NCBI GenBank assembly: GCA_945878355.1
Contig: CAMCTC010000026.1
Span: forward strand, 1 to 50,524
DNA length: 50,524 bases
Reading direction: 5' to 3'
DNA from: Bordetella parapertussis
GTDB lineage: Bacteria > Pseudomonadota > Gammaproteobacteria > Burkholderiales > Burkholderiaceae_C
A program made the position numbers and the translations under genes. Numbering within the stretch: position 1 is the stretch's first letter; each line of letters begins with the position of its first letter. Below the pieces are notes generated by a model. The model was given only the letters and a program-made list of their open reading frames with translations. It searched no databases and had not been told where the DNA came from. Positions 18,519 through 28,240 of the stretch are shown here, in pieces.

Positions 18519-18527
18519 ATTATCGCA
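18519..18527 (-). promoter_or_regulatory. Likely extended -10 element of ilvB
   Basis: Minus strand TGC-GATAAT, an extended -10 with five of six consensus bases, about 115 bases before the ilvB start. No clear -35 is visible. It lies in the gap to the divergent sigma-factor gene. Confidence 0.45.
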
Positions 18528-18632
18528 TCAGTCGGCAACCGCATCCCGCCCCAGCGGCAGGCCACCACCACAGGGTGCCATAATCCGAGGCGGTTTACAG
18601 CCGCGACCACCACCTGGTACAACGGGTCAGTC

Positions 18633-19199
18633 TTGGCGAGCGACAAAGAACTAGCGGATTTCCTCAAGAGCGTAGAGAAACGCGCCTTCAAGCGCACCGT
18701 GTACGCGGTGCGTGATGAGGATGCCGCGCTCGACGTGGTGCAGGACTCCATGATCCGCTTGGCCGGAAAGTACGCCGACCGCCCAGCAGCAGAATTGCCT
18801 TTGCTGTTCCAGCGCATCCTGTCGAACGCGACGATGGACTGGTTTCGCCGGCAGAAAGTGCGAAATTCGGTGCTGAAGAACATGTCAGACTTTGACTTGG
18901 GCTCAGGCGACGATGAATTCGACTTGCTGGAGAGCCTGGAGTCTGCCGAAGGCATGCTGGGCGCCGAAAGCGCTGCCGACACGGTGTCCCGGTCACAGAT
19001 CTTGCTAGTGATCGAAGCACAGATTGCCGAATTGCCCGGACGTCAACGGGAAGCATTCCTGCTGCGTTACTGGGAGGAGCTTGATGTTGCCGAAACGGCA
19101 TCGGTGATGGGCTGCTCTGAGGGGAGCGTGAAGACGCATTGCTTCAGGGCTGTGCAAGCCCTGGCCACGGCACTTCGAATCAAGGGAATCACGCCATGA
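18633..19199 (+). CDS. ECF-like RNA polymerase sigma factor
   Basis: 188 residues from TTG 18633, placed by the conserved opening ASDKELADFLKSVEKRAFKR. Sigma region 2 covers about 10-80 (ALDVVQDSMIRLAGKY, then LPLLFQRILSNATMDWFRRQ) and region 4 about 120-180 (LPGRQREAFLLRYWEELDVAETASVMGCSEGSVKTHCFRA, quoted in part). This is the sigma factor found ahead of DUF3619, DUF3106 and RDD genes in many Burkholderiales. Its stop overlaps the next ATG (ATGA), so the downstream membrane protein is made with it and may control it. Its target promoters are unknown. Confidence 0.88.
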   Translation: MASDKELADFLKSVEKRAFKRTVYAVRDEDAALDVVQDSMIRLAGKYADRPAAELPLLFQRILSNATMDWFRRQKVRNSVLKNMSDFDLGSGDDEFDLLESLESAEGMLGAESAADTVSRSQILLVIEAQIAELPGRQREAFLLRYWEELDVAETASVMGCSEGSVKTHCFRAVQALATALRIKGITP

Positions 19200-19657
19200 A
19201 AACAGTCAATCATCCGCAGCTGGCACCGCCCGCTGCATCGCATATCGAGTCACTTGAAGGTCAAGTGGCCTTGCTGATTGCTGCCCGATTGAACAGTGGC
19301 AGTGAGGCGCTGCCGCACGATATTACCGAGCGCCTGCGTTTCGGTCGTGAGCGTGCGTTGGCACTGGCCTTGCAGCAACGACGTGCCGCCTCAGCGGTGG
19401 CGGCGCCGGCTTATGTTGGCAAGTCAGGTTCGGCCGCTTTGCTGGGAGGTCCGCCATCGATGTGGTTGCGACTGGCATCGGCGCTGCCGCTGGCCATGCT
19501 GGTGGCGGGCTTGGTGTTGATCCAACACCACCACGACTTCGAGCAGATCAACGCCGCAGCCGAGATCGACAGCGCGTTGCTGGCCGATGAGTTGCCGCCA
19601 GCCGCTTATCGCGACCCGGGATTTTCCGAATTCCTGCGCGACACCGAAGCGCCTTGA
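19196..19657 (+). CDS. DUF3619-family single-pass membrane protein
   Basis: 153 residues. A soluble N-terminal part (about 1-85) with a conserved SGSEALPHDITERLRFGRERAL segment, one membrane helix (LASALPLAMLVAGLVLI, about 95-111) and a short outward tail ending in SEFLRDTEAP. The N-terminus is cytoplasmic if the helix is oriented as in anti-sigma factors. Its ATG overlaps the sigma-factor stop. Family function is not known; context suggests it could hold or release the sigma factor, but it lacks an obvious zinc anti-sigma motif. Confidence 0.82.
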   Translation: MKTVNHPQLAPPAASHIESLEGQVALLIAARLNSGSEALPHDITERLRFGRERALALALQQRRAASAVAAPAYVGKSGSAALLGGPPSMWLRLASALPLAMLVAGLVLIQHHHDFEQINAAAEIDSALLADELPPAAYRDPGFSEFLRDTEAP

Positions 19658-19672
19658 CCCGGGATTGAATCC

Positions 19673-20395
19673 GTGGCTCTTCGCTTTTTGCTCGCCTTGC
19701 CGATCATTTCGATGGTCTTGATCGTTGCGGCTGGGTCAGCGCTGGGTCAGACACCGGCAGCCGCAGCCTCCGGCCCGGCCAGTCGAGCGGCAAGTACAGG
19801 CCCCTCCTGGAGCCGTCTGACCCCTCAACAGCGCAGCGCATTGCTGCCGCTGGAGCGGGATTGGTCCAGCATCGACGCACCACGCAAGACCAAATGGCTT
19901 GAGGTGGCGGCGCGTTTTCCTGCCATGCCGGCTGCAGACCAAAAGCGTGTGCAAGAGCGCATGGCCGAATGGGCGCGCATGACACCCTCGGAGCGAGGCC
20001 GCGCCAGGCTGTCGTTCCAGGAGTCCAAGCAATTCTCCCCCGAGCAAAAGCAGGCCCACTGGGAGGCCTACCAGGCGCTGCCAGACAATGAACGTCGCGC
20101 GCTGGCCGACCGAAACCAGCCCAGTACCGTTAACAAACCGGCCAGTACGGCATCGGCCAAGCACAGCCGTGCTGCCTCGGCTACCTCGACAAGCGGTACA
20201 AAGGCCGTGACGCCCACGCTGACGCAAGCCAAACCGGGTGCCACGACCAGCCTGATGACCGCCACCATCGACCCGCCAGCGCACCATCGCCCGGGTCAAC
20301 CCAAAATTGCAGCCGAGCCCGGTCTGGTGGACCCCAGCACCCTGCTCCCGCAAAGCGGACCTCAGGCGGCGGCGTCAGCGACCAACCGCCCATGA
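19673..20395 (+). CDS. DUF3106 domain protein, exported
   Basis: 240 residues from GTG 19673. Signal peptide (LLALPIISMVLIVAAGSALG), then the DUF3106 core (about 45-150) built of SRLTPQQRSALLPLERDW, RKTKWLEVAARFPAMP, RMAEWARMTPSERGRAR and FSPEQKQAHWEAYQALP. The pattern of regularly spaced tryptophan/leucine helices is reminiscent of periplasmic Spy/CpxP-like sensors, but this is only a resemblance. The C-terminal third is low-complexity Ala/Thr/Pro. It is cotranscribed with the sigma factor. Confidence 0.82.
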   Translation: MALRFLLALPIISMVLIVAAGSALGQTPAAAASGPASRAASTGPSWSRLTPQQRSALLPLERDWSSIDAPRKTKWLEVAARFPAMPAADQKRVQERMAEWARMTPSERGRARLSFQESKQFSPEQKQAHWEAYQALPDNERRALADRNQPSTVNKPASTASAKHSRAASATSTSGTKAVTPTLTQAKPGATTSLMTATIDPPAHHRPGQPKIAAEPGLVDPSTLLPQSGPQAAASATNRP

Positions 20396-20988
20396 CGGGG
20401 CGAGGCCAGCCCAAGGCTGGTGCTGCAAGCGAAGAAAGCACCAATTTAGCCCCCATTGGCATGCAGGCGCCACCGCTGAGCCGCAGGCTGGCTGCGTTTG
20501 TCTATGAAGGTGTCTTGCTGTTCGGCGTGACGATGGCAGCGGGCTATGCCTACGCCAGCCTGACCCAGCAACGCCATGCGCTGACAGGCAAAGCGGGTCT
20601 GCAAGCATTCCTGTTCGTCGTGCTGGCGATCTATTTCAGCTGGTTCTGGTCGCGCGGCGGCCAGACCGTGGCGATGAGAGCCTGGCATATACGTCTCGTC
20701 AGATTGGACGGTCGGGCCGTGCCGCAAGGACAGGCCTTGCTGCGTTACGTGCTGGCCTGGCTGTGGTTCATGCCGGCGCTGGCGGCCGCCTACGGCGCCA
20801 AGCTCCAAGGCAGTGCGGCCGTCAGCGGCCTGGTGATCGCTGGTGTGCTGGCCTATGCAGGCCTGGCTTGGTTGAGGCCGGATCGCCAGTTCTGGCACGA
20901 CGCGGTCTGCGGCACGCGCCTGGTCGATTGGCGGCCCAGTTCAACAAACAAGGCGCCCGACAGCCTAGCCAAGCGACCTCATGCCTGA
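20392..20988 (+). CDS. RDD-family membrane protein
   Basis: 198 residues. Opens after about 28 residues with the RDD signature PPLSRRLAAFVYEGVLLFGV, has three or four membrane helices, and the typical WSRGGQTVAMRAWHIRLVRLDG segment between them, ending in RPDRQFWHDAVCGTRLVDW. Starts on the ATGA overlap with the DUF3106 gene and overlaps the next gene by eight bases. RDD proteins have been linked to ion or small-solute transport in a few species; here no specific role can be given. Confidence 0.87.
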   Translation: MTGRGQPKAGAASEESTNLAPIGMQAPPLSRRLAAFVYEGVLLFGVTMAAGYAYASLTQQRHALTGKAGLQAFLFVVLAIYFSWFWSRGGQTVAMRAWHIRLVRLDGRAVPQGQALLRYVLAWLWFMPALAAAYGAKLQGSAAVSGLVIAGVLAYAGLAWLRPDRQFWHDAVCGTRLVDWRPSSTNKAPDSLAKRPHA

Positions 20989-21580
20989 GAACTCCCCGCA
21001 AATTCCTTTCTCGGTCTGCGTCTACTGCGGATCACGCCTGGGCAACAAGCCTGGCTACCAGGCCTTGGCACAGGCCTTGGGCACGGCCATCGGCAAGCGT
21101 GGCTGGCAGCTGGTGTACGGAGGCGGCCGGGCCGGGCTGATGGGCACGGTGGCAGACGCAACGCTCAAAGCAGGTGGTCGGGTGGTCGGCGTGATCCCCG
21201 AGTCGCTGATGAAGCTCGAAGTCGGACATGCCGGGCTGACAGAGCTGCACGTGGTCGACAGCATGCACAGCCGAAAACAACTGATGGCCGAACGATCTGA
21301 CGCCTTCATCGCGATGCCCGGCGGCATCGGCACTTTCGAGGAGTTGTTCGAGGTCTGGACCTGGCGCCACCTGGCATACCACGACCGCCCCTTGGGGCTG
21401 CTCGACACCGAGGGCTACTGGTTGCCGATGATGGCTTTCCTGCAGCATTCGGTCGCTGAAGGTTTCATGGGCGCCGACCAGATGGCTATGCTGCGGGTCG
21501 ATGACGACATCGAGCGATTGCTCGATGCGATGGCAGCGGGTTCAGGCGCCGATTCTGGCGTCGATTTCACCCGAATCTAG
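20981..21580 (+). CDS. LOG-family nucleoside 5'-monophosphate phosphoribohydrolase
   Basis: 199 residues with the TIGR00730/LOG fold: SVCVYCGSRLGNKPGY at the N-terminus, LVYGGGRAGLMGTVAD (about 45-60), the MHSRKQLMAERSDAFIAMPG stretch and the signature PGGIGTFEELFE (about 111-122). These enzymes release bases from nucleotides; in plants and some microbes they activate cytokinins, while most bacterial copies act on AMP. The gene is the last of the sigma-factor operon and overlaps the RDD gene by eight bases. A strong hairpin follows. Confidence 0.92.
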   Translation: MPENSPQIPFSVCVYCGSRLGNKPGYQALAQALGTAIGKRGWQLVYGGGRAGLMGTVADATLKAGGRVVGVIPESLMKLEVGHAGLTELHVVDSMHSRKQLMAERSDAFIAMPGGIGTFEELFEVWTWRHLAYHDRPLGLLDTEGYWLPMMAFLQHSVAEGFMGADQMAMLRVDDDIERLLDAMAAGSGADSGVDFTRI

Positions 21581-21585
21581 CCCTG

Positions 21586-21624
21586 GAACTGGGCGCCCAG
21601 GGCCTGACAGCCTGGCGCCAGTTC
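21586..21624. terminator. Bidirectional hairpin between the LOG gene and glnB
   Basis: GAACTGGGCGCCCAGG and CCTGGCGCCAGTTC form a long stem with two one-base bulges and a short loop. It sits between convergent genes, six bases after one stop and fifteen before the other. There is no clear T-run on either strand. Confidence 0.65.
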
Positions 21625-21638
21625 AACACTTCCGATGG

Positions 21639-22013
<375 letters not shown>

Positions 22014-23720
22014 TTAAGCACGGAACTTCGAGGTGATGGGGTAGCGCCAATCACGGCCAAACGCCCTGTGCGTGATGCGAATGCCCACCGGTGACTGGCG
22101 CCGCTTGTATTCATTGATCTTGATCAGTCGGGTGACCCGCTCGACATCGGCGCTGGCATAGCCCGCAGCGACGATCTCGGCGATCGACTGGTCTTCCTCC
22201 ATGTAGCGCGCAAGAATCCCGTCGAGCACCTCATAGGGCGGCAGGCTGTCCTGGTCGGTCTGGTCGGGCCGAAGCTCAGCAGAAGGTGGTCGGGTGATGA
22301 TGCGCTCAGGGATCACCGGGCCAATGCTGCCGTCGGCACGCCGACTCGGCTGCCGGTTCTTCCACTCGCACAGCCTGTAGACCAATGTCTTGGCCACGTC
22401 CTTGATCACCGCGAAGCCGCCAGCCATGTCACCGTACAAGGTGCAGTAACCGGTGGCCATCTCGCTCTTGTTGCCAGTGGTCAGCACGATGGAACCGAAC
22501 TTGTTGGACAAGGCCATCAGCAGCGTGCCACGGATGCGGGCCTGGATGTTCTCCTCGGTGGCGTCTTCGGCCAGCCCGGCGAATTCGGCCGCCAGACTGC
22601 CGCGGAAGGCCTCGAACATCGGCAGGATTGCGATCTCGTCATAGCGCACACCCAAGCGCTGGGCCATCTCACGGGCGTCAATCCAGGAGATGTCGGCGGT
22701 GTACGGCGAGGGCATCATCACCGTGCGAACACGATCCGCCCCCAACGCATCGACCGCGATAGCGAGCACCAGCGCCGAGTCCACGCCGCCCGACAAGCCG
22801 ATGATGATGCCTGGAAAGCCGTTCTTGCCGACATAGTCGCGCACCCCGGTCACCAGAGCAGACCAAGCCTGGGCTTCGACCTCGGGCACAGGCTGGACGG
22901 TGCCGCTCATCGTCCCATCCGCGTGCCAGTCGACCATCACCAGGCCTTCTTCGAAGCTGGCGCCTCGCGCAGCCACCCGGCCCTGTGCATCGAGCGCAAA
23001 CGACGCACCGTCAAACACCACTTCGTCCTGTCCGCCCACCAGATGGGCGTAGAGCAGCGGCAGGCCGCAACTCTGAACCCGGCGCACCATGCGATCTTCG
23101 CGTTCGCCACTCTTGTCGAGGTGAAACGGCGAGGCGTTGAGCACGCACAGCATTTCGGCGCCGGCAGCGAGCGCAGCCTGCGCAGGCTCGTCAAACCAGG
23201 CGTCCTCACAGATCAACAGGCCAAATCGCCGGCCTGCGACGGTGAACACGACCGCGCCCTGCCCTGCGTCACGACCGGAGGCAAAGTAGCGCCGTTCGTC
23301 GAAGACTTGGTAGTTGGGCAGTTCGCGCTTGCAATAGGTCGCCGACACAGCACCCGCGACCAGCACCGAGGCCGCGTTGAAGCGCTGCTGCACCGCGTGC
23401 GACTTGGTTCTCACATCGACGCGATCACCCCACTGATGCGGATGACCCACCACCACCGACAAGCCAGCGAACTGGGCGAGCGCCACCGCCAGTTCACCAA
23501 GGGCATCAGCGCAAGCCATCATGAAGGCCGGGCGCAAGAGCAAGTCCTCCGGTGGATAGCCTGTGAGCGCGAGCTCGGGCGTGACCAGCAAACTGGCGCC
23601 CGCGGCATGGGCTTGCCTCGCGCAATCGACAATGCGGCGCGCGTTGCCGGCCAGATCGCCGACAGTGGCGTTGAACTGGGCCAGCGCGATGCGCACCGGA
23701 GCCTGGGTGGGAGTTGACAT
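22014..23720 (-). CDS. nadE: Glutamine-dependent NAD+ synthetase
   Basis: 568 residues. N-terminal nitrilase-type amidase domain (to about 270) with the catalytic triad in ELALTGYPPEDLLLRP (Glu), CKRELPNYQVFDERRYF (Lys) and GLLICEDAWFDE (Cys). C-terminal synthetase domain with the pyrophosphate loop IGLSGGVDSALVLAIA and TGNKSEMATGYCTLYGD. Makes NAD+ from deamido-NAD+, ATP and glutamine-derived ammonia. ATG 23720 precedes the conserved RIALAQFNATVGDL. It is divergent from the neighbouring acyltransferase gene, whose start is only 15 bases away. Confidence 0.95.
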   Translation of the reverse strand: MSTPTQAPVRIALAQFNATVGDLAGNARRIVDCARQAHAAGASLLVTPELALTGYPPEDLLLRPAFMMACADALGELAVALAQFAGLSVVVGHPHQWGDRVDVRTKSHAVQQRFNAASVLVAGAVSATYCKRELPNYQVFDERRYFASGRDAGQGAVVFTVAGRRFGLLICEDAWFDEPAQAALAAGAEMLCVLNASPFHLDKSGEREDRMVRRVQSCGLPLLYAHLVGGQDEVVFDGASFALDAQGRVAARGASFEEGLVMVDWHADGTMSGTVQPVPEVEAQAWSALVTGVRDYVGKNGFPGIIIGLSGGVDSALVLAIAVDALGADRVRTVMMPSPYTADISWIDAREMAQRLGVRYDEIAILPMFEAFRGSLAAEFAGLAEDATEENIQARIRGTLLMALSNKFGSIVLTTGNKSEMATGYCTLYGDMAGGFAVIKDVAKTLVYRLCEWKNRQPSRRADGSIGPVIPERIITRPPSAELRPDQTDQDSLPPYEVLDGILARYMEEDQSIAEIVAAGYASADVERVTRLIKINEYKRRQSPVGIRITHRAFGRDWRYPITSKFRA

Positions 23721-23735
23721 ACGGTGTGGGATCAG

Positions 23736-24908
23736 ATGCAAGGCAAAAGAGTGTCGTCAGATGTTATCCGGGTCTTCGATGACCCCAGAGGAATCGAATG
23801 CTCGGCATGGAATGCGCTGCTGGCGCAGCAATCGCGACCAACGCCTTTCATGCGCTGGGAATACCTCAGCGCACTGCATGCCTCGGGCAGCGCGGTACCC
23901 AGCGCCGGCTGGCACCCGCGCTTCGTCACTGTCGAGCGCGATGGTGAGCTGGTCGCGGCGACGCCTGCTTACCTGAAAACCCATTCCTACGGCGAATACG
24001 TGTTCGACTGGGCATGGGCCGATGCCTACGAACGACACGGCCTGCGCTACTACCCCAAATTGCTGGTGGCGGTGCCTTTCACCCCGGTGCCGGGCAGCCG
24101 ATTGATGGCGACCGACGAGCCTGCCAGGCTGCTGCTGCTGAACGCCATCGCCCAGCTTGCCGAGCAAGAGCAGGCCTCATCGATCCATCTGCTGTTCCAT
24201 GCCGAGGCGGAAACGCCCGCCATTGCCGCACAGCAGTGGCTGGTGCGCCAGGGCGTGCAGTTCCACTGGACCCAGGACGAGGCCGCGCCATGGCCCGATT
24301 TCGAGGCCTTTCTGGCCAGCCTGCAACGAGAAAAGCGCAAGAAAATCCTGCAGGAGCGGCGCAAAGTCACTGACGCAGGCGCCGTCTTCACCGCTTATGA
24401 GGGTGCAGCCATCACGCCAGAGCTGTGGCAATTCTTCTACCACTGCTACACCCTGACCTACCGCGCGCACCACTCCACGCCTTACCTCACCGCCGAGTTC
24501 TTCGATGCCATGGCCTCGACGATGCCCGAGAACTGGTTGATGTTCGTCGCTCGCCGCGAGGGTCGGCCCATAGGCGCATCGCTGGTCGCGCTGGCCCCGG
24601 CGCAGGGCGAAGCCTATGGCCGTTACTGGGGCTGCACCGAGTACCTGCCCTGCCTGCATTTCGAGGCCTGCTACTACCAACCGCTGCAGTGGTGCATCGC
24701 CAACGGCTACCGACGCTTCGAAGGCGGCGCACAGGGCGAACACAAGATGGCGCGGGGCCTGCTGCCCGTGGGCACGAAGTCGGCCCACTGGCTCGCACAT
24801 CCGGAATTCTCACGCGCGGTGCAGGATTTCCTCGCACGCGAAGGCCAAGGCATGGCCTCGTACGTTGACGAACTGCGCGAACACAGTCCGTTCAAGAGCG
24901 TCGCTTGA
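23736..24908 (+). CDS. FemAB-like / PF04339 N-acyltransferase
   Basis: 390 residues from ATG 23736 (an in-frame GTG lies at 23724). The pattern is that of the DUF482 (PF04339) double-GNAT family: NALLAQQSRPTPFMRWEYL near the start, YGEYVFDWAWADAYERHGL, YYPKLLVAVPFTPVPGSRLM, then REKRKKILQERRKV and a C-terminal GNAT half with RYWGCTEYLPCLHFEACYYQ and FEGGAQGEHKMARGL. The family is widespread in proteobacteria and of unproven substrate; peptidoglycan-precursor or lipid-linked acylation has been guessed from the FemAB fold. The first 15 bases of the intergenic space hold any promoter for both directions. Confidence 0.85.
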   Translation: MQGKRVSSDVIRVFDDPRGIECSAWNALLAQQSRPTPFMRWEYLSALHASGSAVPSAGWHPRFVTVERDGELVAATPAYLKTHSYGEYVFDWAWADAYERHGLRYYPKLLVAVPFTPVPGSRLMATDEPARLLLLNAIAQLAEQEQASSIHLLFHAEAETPAIAAQQWLVRQGVQFHWTQDEAAPWPDFEAFLASLQREKRKKILQERRKVTDAGAVFTAYEGAAITPELWQFFYHCYTLTYRAHHSTPYLTAEFFDAMASTMPENWLMFVARREGRPIGASLVALAPAQGEAYGRYWGCTEYLPCLHFEACYYQPLQWCIANGYRRFEGGAQGEHKMARGLLPVGTKSAHWLAHPEFSRAVQDFLAREGQGMASYVDELREHSPFKSVA

Positions 24909-24911
24909 CGG

Positions 24912-25448
24912 TCAGGGGCGGCCCGCCTCGAAAGCCGCCATGCCGTCGACAATTTCCTTGTGCGCTTCGTCGGGTCCGACCCAGCCGTGCACTTTGACCC
25001 ATTTGCCGGGCTCCAAGTCCTTGTAGTGCTCGAAAAAGTGCTGGATCGTCTTGATGCGCAGCGGGTTGAGGTCTTCGGGTTTCTGCCATTGGCTGTAGAT
25101 CGACAGGATCTTGTCGATCGGCACCGCCAGTAGCTTGTTGTCGCCGCCGGCCTCGTCTTCCATCTTCATCATGCCCAGCGCACGACAGGTCACCACCACC
25201 CCGGGGATCAAGGGCACCGGCGTGATCACCAGCACGTCCACCGGGTCGCCGTCGTCCGACAAGGTGTTGGGGATATAGCCGTAGTTGCAGGGGTAGTGCA
25301 TCGCCGTGCTCATGAAGCGGTCGACGAACAACGCGCCAGATTCGTGGTCGACCTCGTACTTGATCGGGTCGGCGTTCATCGGAATTTCGATGATCACGTT
25401 GAATTCCTGGGGCGCTTTAGCGCCGGGCGTCACGTTGTGCAAGCTCAT
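24912..25448 (-). CDS. ppa: Soluble inorganic pyrophosphatase
   Basis: 178 residues, family I. The signature [13 protein letters not shown] (about 63-75) carries the metal-binding aspartates; the N-terminal [18 protein letters not shown] and the basic/acidic active-site residues are in place. Hydrolyses pyrophosphate in the cytoplasm to drive biosynthesis. Convergent with the acyltransferase gene (three bases between stops), divergent from the membrane pyrophosphatase gene. Confidence 0.96.
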   Translation of the reverse strand: MSLHNVTPGAKAPQEFNVIIEIPMNADPIKYEVDHESGALFVDRFMSTAMHYPCNYGYIPNTLSDDGDPVDVLVITPVPLIPGVVVTCRALGMMKMEDEAGGDNKLLAVPIDKILSIYSQWQKPEDLNPLRIKTIQHFFEHYKDLEPGKWVKVHGWVGPDEAHKEIVDGMAAFEAGRP

Positions 25449-25715
25449 GGAGGACTCGATGGCAAAGGGGAAACCCCTATTTTACGAACGGGGCTTGCGA
25501 AGGGCTGACGGCAAGACTGATTTGCGCACCCGCAGGAAAACACCGTGCGCGGCATCCGCGCCGATCACTTACAGTCGCAGCGCCACCAACACTTGGCTGC
25601 AACTGCAGCGCTCGGGTAAAAAGCAACATCGGTGGCACATCCATCACGGGGCCAAAGCCGAGCCGCAGCACAGCTCGACGGCGGCTCTTCGTTTTCTTGC
25701 GAGGAAGGAGATACC

Positions 25716-27908
25716 TTGATTTCGACCACCACGGCGCTCTATGCAGCGTTGGCTTGCGGCCTCGCGGCTGTGCTTTACGGATTTGTTCAACGCAGCTGGA
25801 TCTTGCGGCAGGACGCGGGCAATGCCCGGATGCAGGAGATCGCTGGCGCCATCCAGCAAGGTGCGGCAGCCTACCTGGCGCGGCAATACCGCACGATCGC
25901 GATCGTCGGTGTGGTGCTGGCGGTGTTGATTGGGGTGTTCCTGGACGCCACCTCTGCAGTGGGCTTCGTGCTCGGCGCGGTGCTGTCGGGTGCCTGCGGC
26001 TTCATCGGCATGAATGTCTCGGTCAAGGCCAATGTGCGCACTGCGCAGGCCGCCACCCGCGGCATCGGGCCGGCGCTTGACGTCGCCTTCAAGGGCGGTG
26101 CGATCACCGGCATGCTGGTGGTCGGCCTGGGCTTGCTCGGGGTGGGCCTGTTCTTCCTGTTCATCACAAGCAACGGCAACATGACGCCCAACAAGGAGCT
26201 GTCAACCGTGCTCAAGCCGCTGCTGGGCTTTGCCTTCGGCTCGTCGCTGATCTCGATCTTCGCGCGACTGGGCGGTGGCATCTTCACCAAGGGCGCCGAC
26301 GTCGGTGCCGACTTGGTGGGTAAGGTCGAAGCCGGCATCCCCGAGGACGATCCGCGCAACCCGGCGGTGATCGCTGACAACGTCGGTGACAACGTCGGTG
26401 ACTGCGCCGGCATGGCGGCCGACCTGTTCGAGACCTATGCCGTCACACTGATTGCCACGATGGCACTGGGTGCACTGACAGTCGTCGGTCCTTCGCAGAT
26501 GGCTGCGGTGATCTATCCGCTGCTGCTGGGTGGGGTGTCGATCATCGCGTCGATCATCGGCTGCGGCTTCGTCAAGGCCTCGCCCGGCATGAAGAACGTG
26601 ATGCCGGCGCTCTACAAGGGCTTGGCAGTGGCAGGCGGCCTGTCGCTGATCGCCTTCTACTTCGTCACCACGAAGATGATGCCCGACGACACATTCGGCG
26701 CCGGCACGCAGATGCGGCTGTGGGGCGCTTGCGCCGTCGGCCTGGTGCTGACCGCCGCGCTGGTCTGGATCACCGAGTACTACACCGGCACCCAATACCC
26801 GCCGGTCAAGCACATCGCGCAAGCCTCGACCACCGGTCACGGCACCAACATCATCGCTGGACTGGGTGTGTCCATGCGCTCGACCGCCTGGCCGGTGCTG
26901 ATGGTCTGCCTGGCCATTCTGGCCTCCTACTCGCTGGCAGGCCTGTACGGTATCGCGATCGCCGCCACCGCCATGCTCAGCATGGCAGGCATCGTGGTCG
27001 CATTGGACGCCTACGGCCCCATCACTGACAACGCCGGTGGCATCGCCGAGATGGCCGAGTTGCCCAAGAGCGTGCGCGATGTGACCGACCCGCTGGACGC
27101 TGTGGGCAACACGACCAAGGCCGTGACCAAGGGCTACGCCATCGGTTCTGCCGGTCTGGCCGCATTGGTGTTGTTCGCTGACTACACCCATTCGCTCGCA
27201 GGCCGAGGCATGAGCGTGAGCTTCGACCTCAGCGACCCCAAGGTGATCGTCGGCCTGTTCATCGGCGGACTGATCCCCTACCTGTTCGGCGCGATGGCGA
27301 TGGAGGCCGTTGGCCGTGCTGCCGGGTCGGTGGTGGTTGAGGTGCGTCGCCAGTTCGCTGACGGCCAGATCATGGCCGGCAAGCGCAAGCCAGACTACAG
27401 CGCTGCGGTCGACATGCTGACCACCGCTGCGATCAAGGAGATGATCGTCCCATCGCTGCTGCCAGTGGTGGTGCCGATCGTTGTCGGCCTGACATTGGGT
27501 GCTGCGGCGCTGGGCGGCCTGCTGATGGGCACGATCGTGACCGGCCTGTTCGTGGCGATCTCGATGTGCACCGGCGGCGGCGCCTGGGACAACGCCAAGA
27601 AATACATCGAAGACGGCCATTTCGGTGGCAAGGGCAGCGACACCCACAAGGCCGCTGTGACCGGCGACACCGTGGGCGATCCTTACAAGGACACCGCGGG
27701 CCCGGCCGTCAACCCGCTGATCAAGATCATCAACATCGTGGCGCTGCTGATCGTGCCCTTGCTGCCGATGGGACCTGCCACCAGTGGCGCGGCCCACAGC
27801 GTCAAGGCGCCCGTGGCCGCAGTGGCCACCGTCGCCGCACCGGCCGCGGCACCCGCCAGCATCGCCAGCGATGCAGCGGCCAAAGCCGAGGCGCCCGCCT
27901 CCAAGTGA
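25716..27908 (+). CDS. hppA: Membrane-bound proton-pumping pyrophosphatase (K+-independent type)
   Basis: 730 residues with about 16 membrane helices. Couples pyrophosphate hydrolysis to H+ export. The catalytic loop is [20 protein letters not shown] with [20 protein letters not shown] after it, and the second Asp-rich site is [20 protein letters not shown] plus [14 protein letters not shown]. The selectivity segment [17 protein letters not shown] has Lys and Thr where K+-dependent enzymes carry Ala and a small residue, so K+-independent. Start TTG 25716 follows AAGGAG at good spacing and matches the family opening [11 protein letters not shown]. The C-terminus has an unusual Ala-rich soluble tail of about 45 residues. 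Confidence 0.94.
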   Translation: MISTTTALYAALACGLAAVLYGFVQRSWILRQDAGNARMQEIAGAIQQGAAAYLARQYRTIAIVGVVLAVLIGVFLDATSAVGFVLGAVLSGACGFIGMNVSVKANVRTAQAATRGIGPALDVAFKGGAITGMLVVGLGLLGVGLFFLFITSNGNMTPNKELSTVLKPLLGFAFGSSLISIFARLGGGIFTKGADVGADLVGKVEAGIPEDDPRNPAVIADNVGDNVGDCAGMAADLFETYAVTLIATMALGALTVVGPSQMAAVIYPLLLGGVSIIASIIGCGFVKASPGMKNVMPALYKGLAVAGGLSLIAFYFVTTKMMPDDTFGAGTQMRLWGACAVGLVLTAALVWITEYYTGTQYPPVKHIAQASTTGHGTNIIAGLGVSMRSTAWPVLMVCLAILASYSLAGLYGIAIAATAMLSMAGIVVALDAYGPITDNAGGIAEMAELPKSVRDVTDPLDAVGNTTKAVTKGYAIGSAGLAALVLFADYTHSLAGRGMSVSFDLSDPKVIVGLFIGGLIPYLFGAMAMEAVGRAAGSVVVEVRRQFADGQIMAGKRKPDYSAAVDMLTTAAIKEMIVPSLLPVVVPIVVGLTLGAAALGGLLMGTIVTGLFVAISMCTGGGAWDNAKKYIEDGHFGGKGSDTHKAAVTGDTVGDPYKDTAGPAVNPLIKIINIVALLIVPLLPMGPATSGAAHSVKAPVAAVATVAAPAAAPASIASDAAAKAEAPASK

Positions 27909-27914
27909 TGCCCA

Positions 27915-27976
27915 GCGTCAGCTAAGCTGACGCGCAGCAAGCCATCAAGCCGGCACCTGCCGGCTTGATGCATTTT
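27915..27976 (+). terminator. Double hairpin terminator of hppA
   Basis: First hairpin CGTCAGC-TAA-GCTGACG, then a perfect 12-bp stem CATCAAGCCGGC/GCCGGCTTGATG with a 4-base loop followed by CATTTTG. The remainder of the 330-base gap (27980-28240) holds one unsupported 35-codon frame (28091-28198, no ribosome site) and nothing recognisable. Confidence 0.85.
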
Positions 27977-28240
27977 GGGCCGCTGAACAGCCCACGCAGG
28001 GCCTTGAGGGTTTTGCCCAATGTTTGAATGCGGCGGATCAGGCATCCTGGATTGAATAGGTGTGGTCGGCCAGTTTAAGACCGCCCGCACATGGCGCGCC
28101 GTCGCGCATCAAGCCATGCTGAGGCCCCGGCCTACCAAGCCCGGCACCACGTCAACAAACTCAACAGGGGTTTGTGGTTGCCCAAGATGGTCTACTGAAG
28201 CACCTCGCCCTTGTCTTCGCCCGATCGCTGAAAGCCCTCC

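Noticed and set aside
18458..18520. 20-codon frame ahead of ilvB as leader peptide
   Set aside because: Few Ile/Leu/Val codons, and its ATG overlaps the likely -10 element, so it would not be in the transcript.
28091..28198. 35-codon frame between hppA and the UxaA-family gene
   Set aside because: No ribosome site, no recognisable family, and composition does not stand out.
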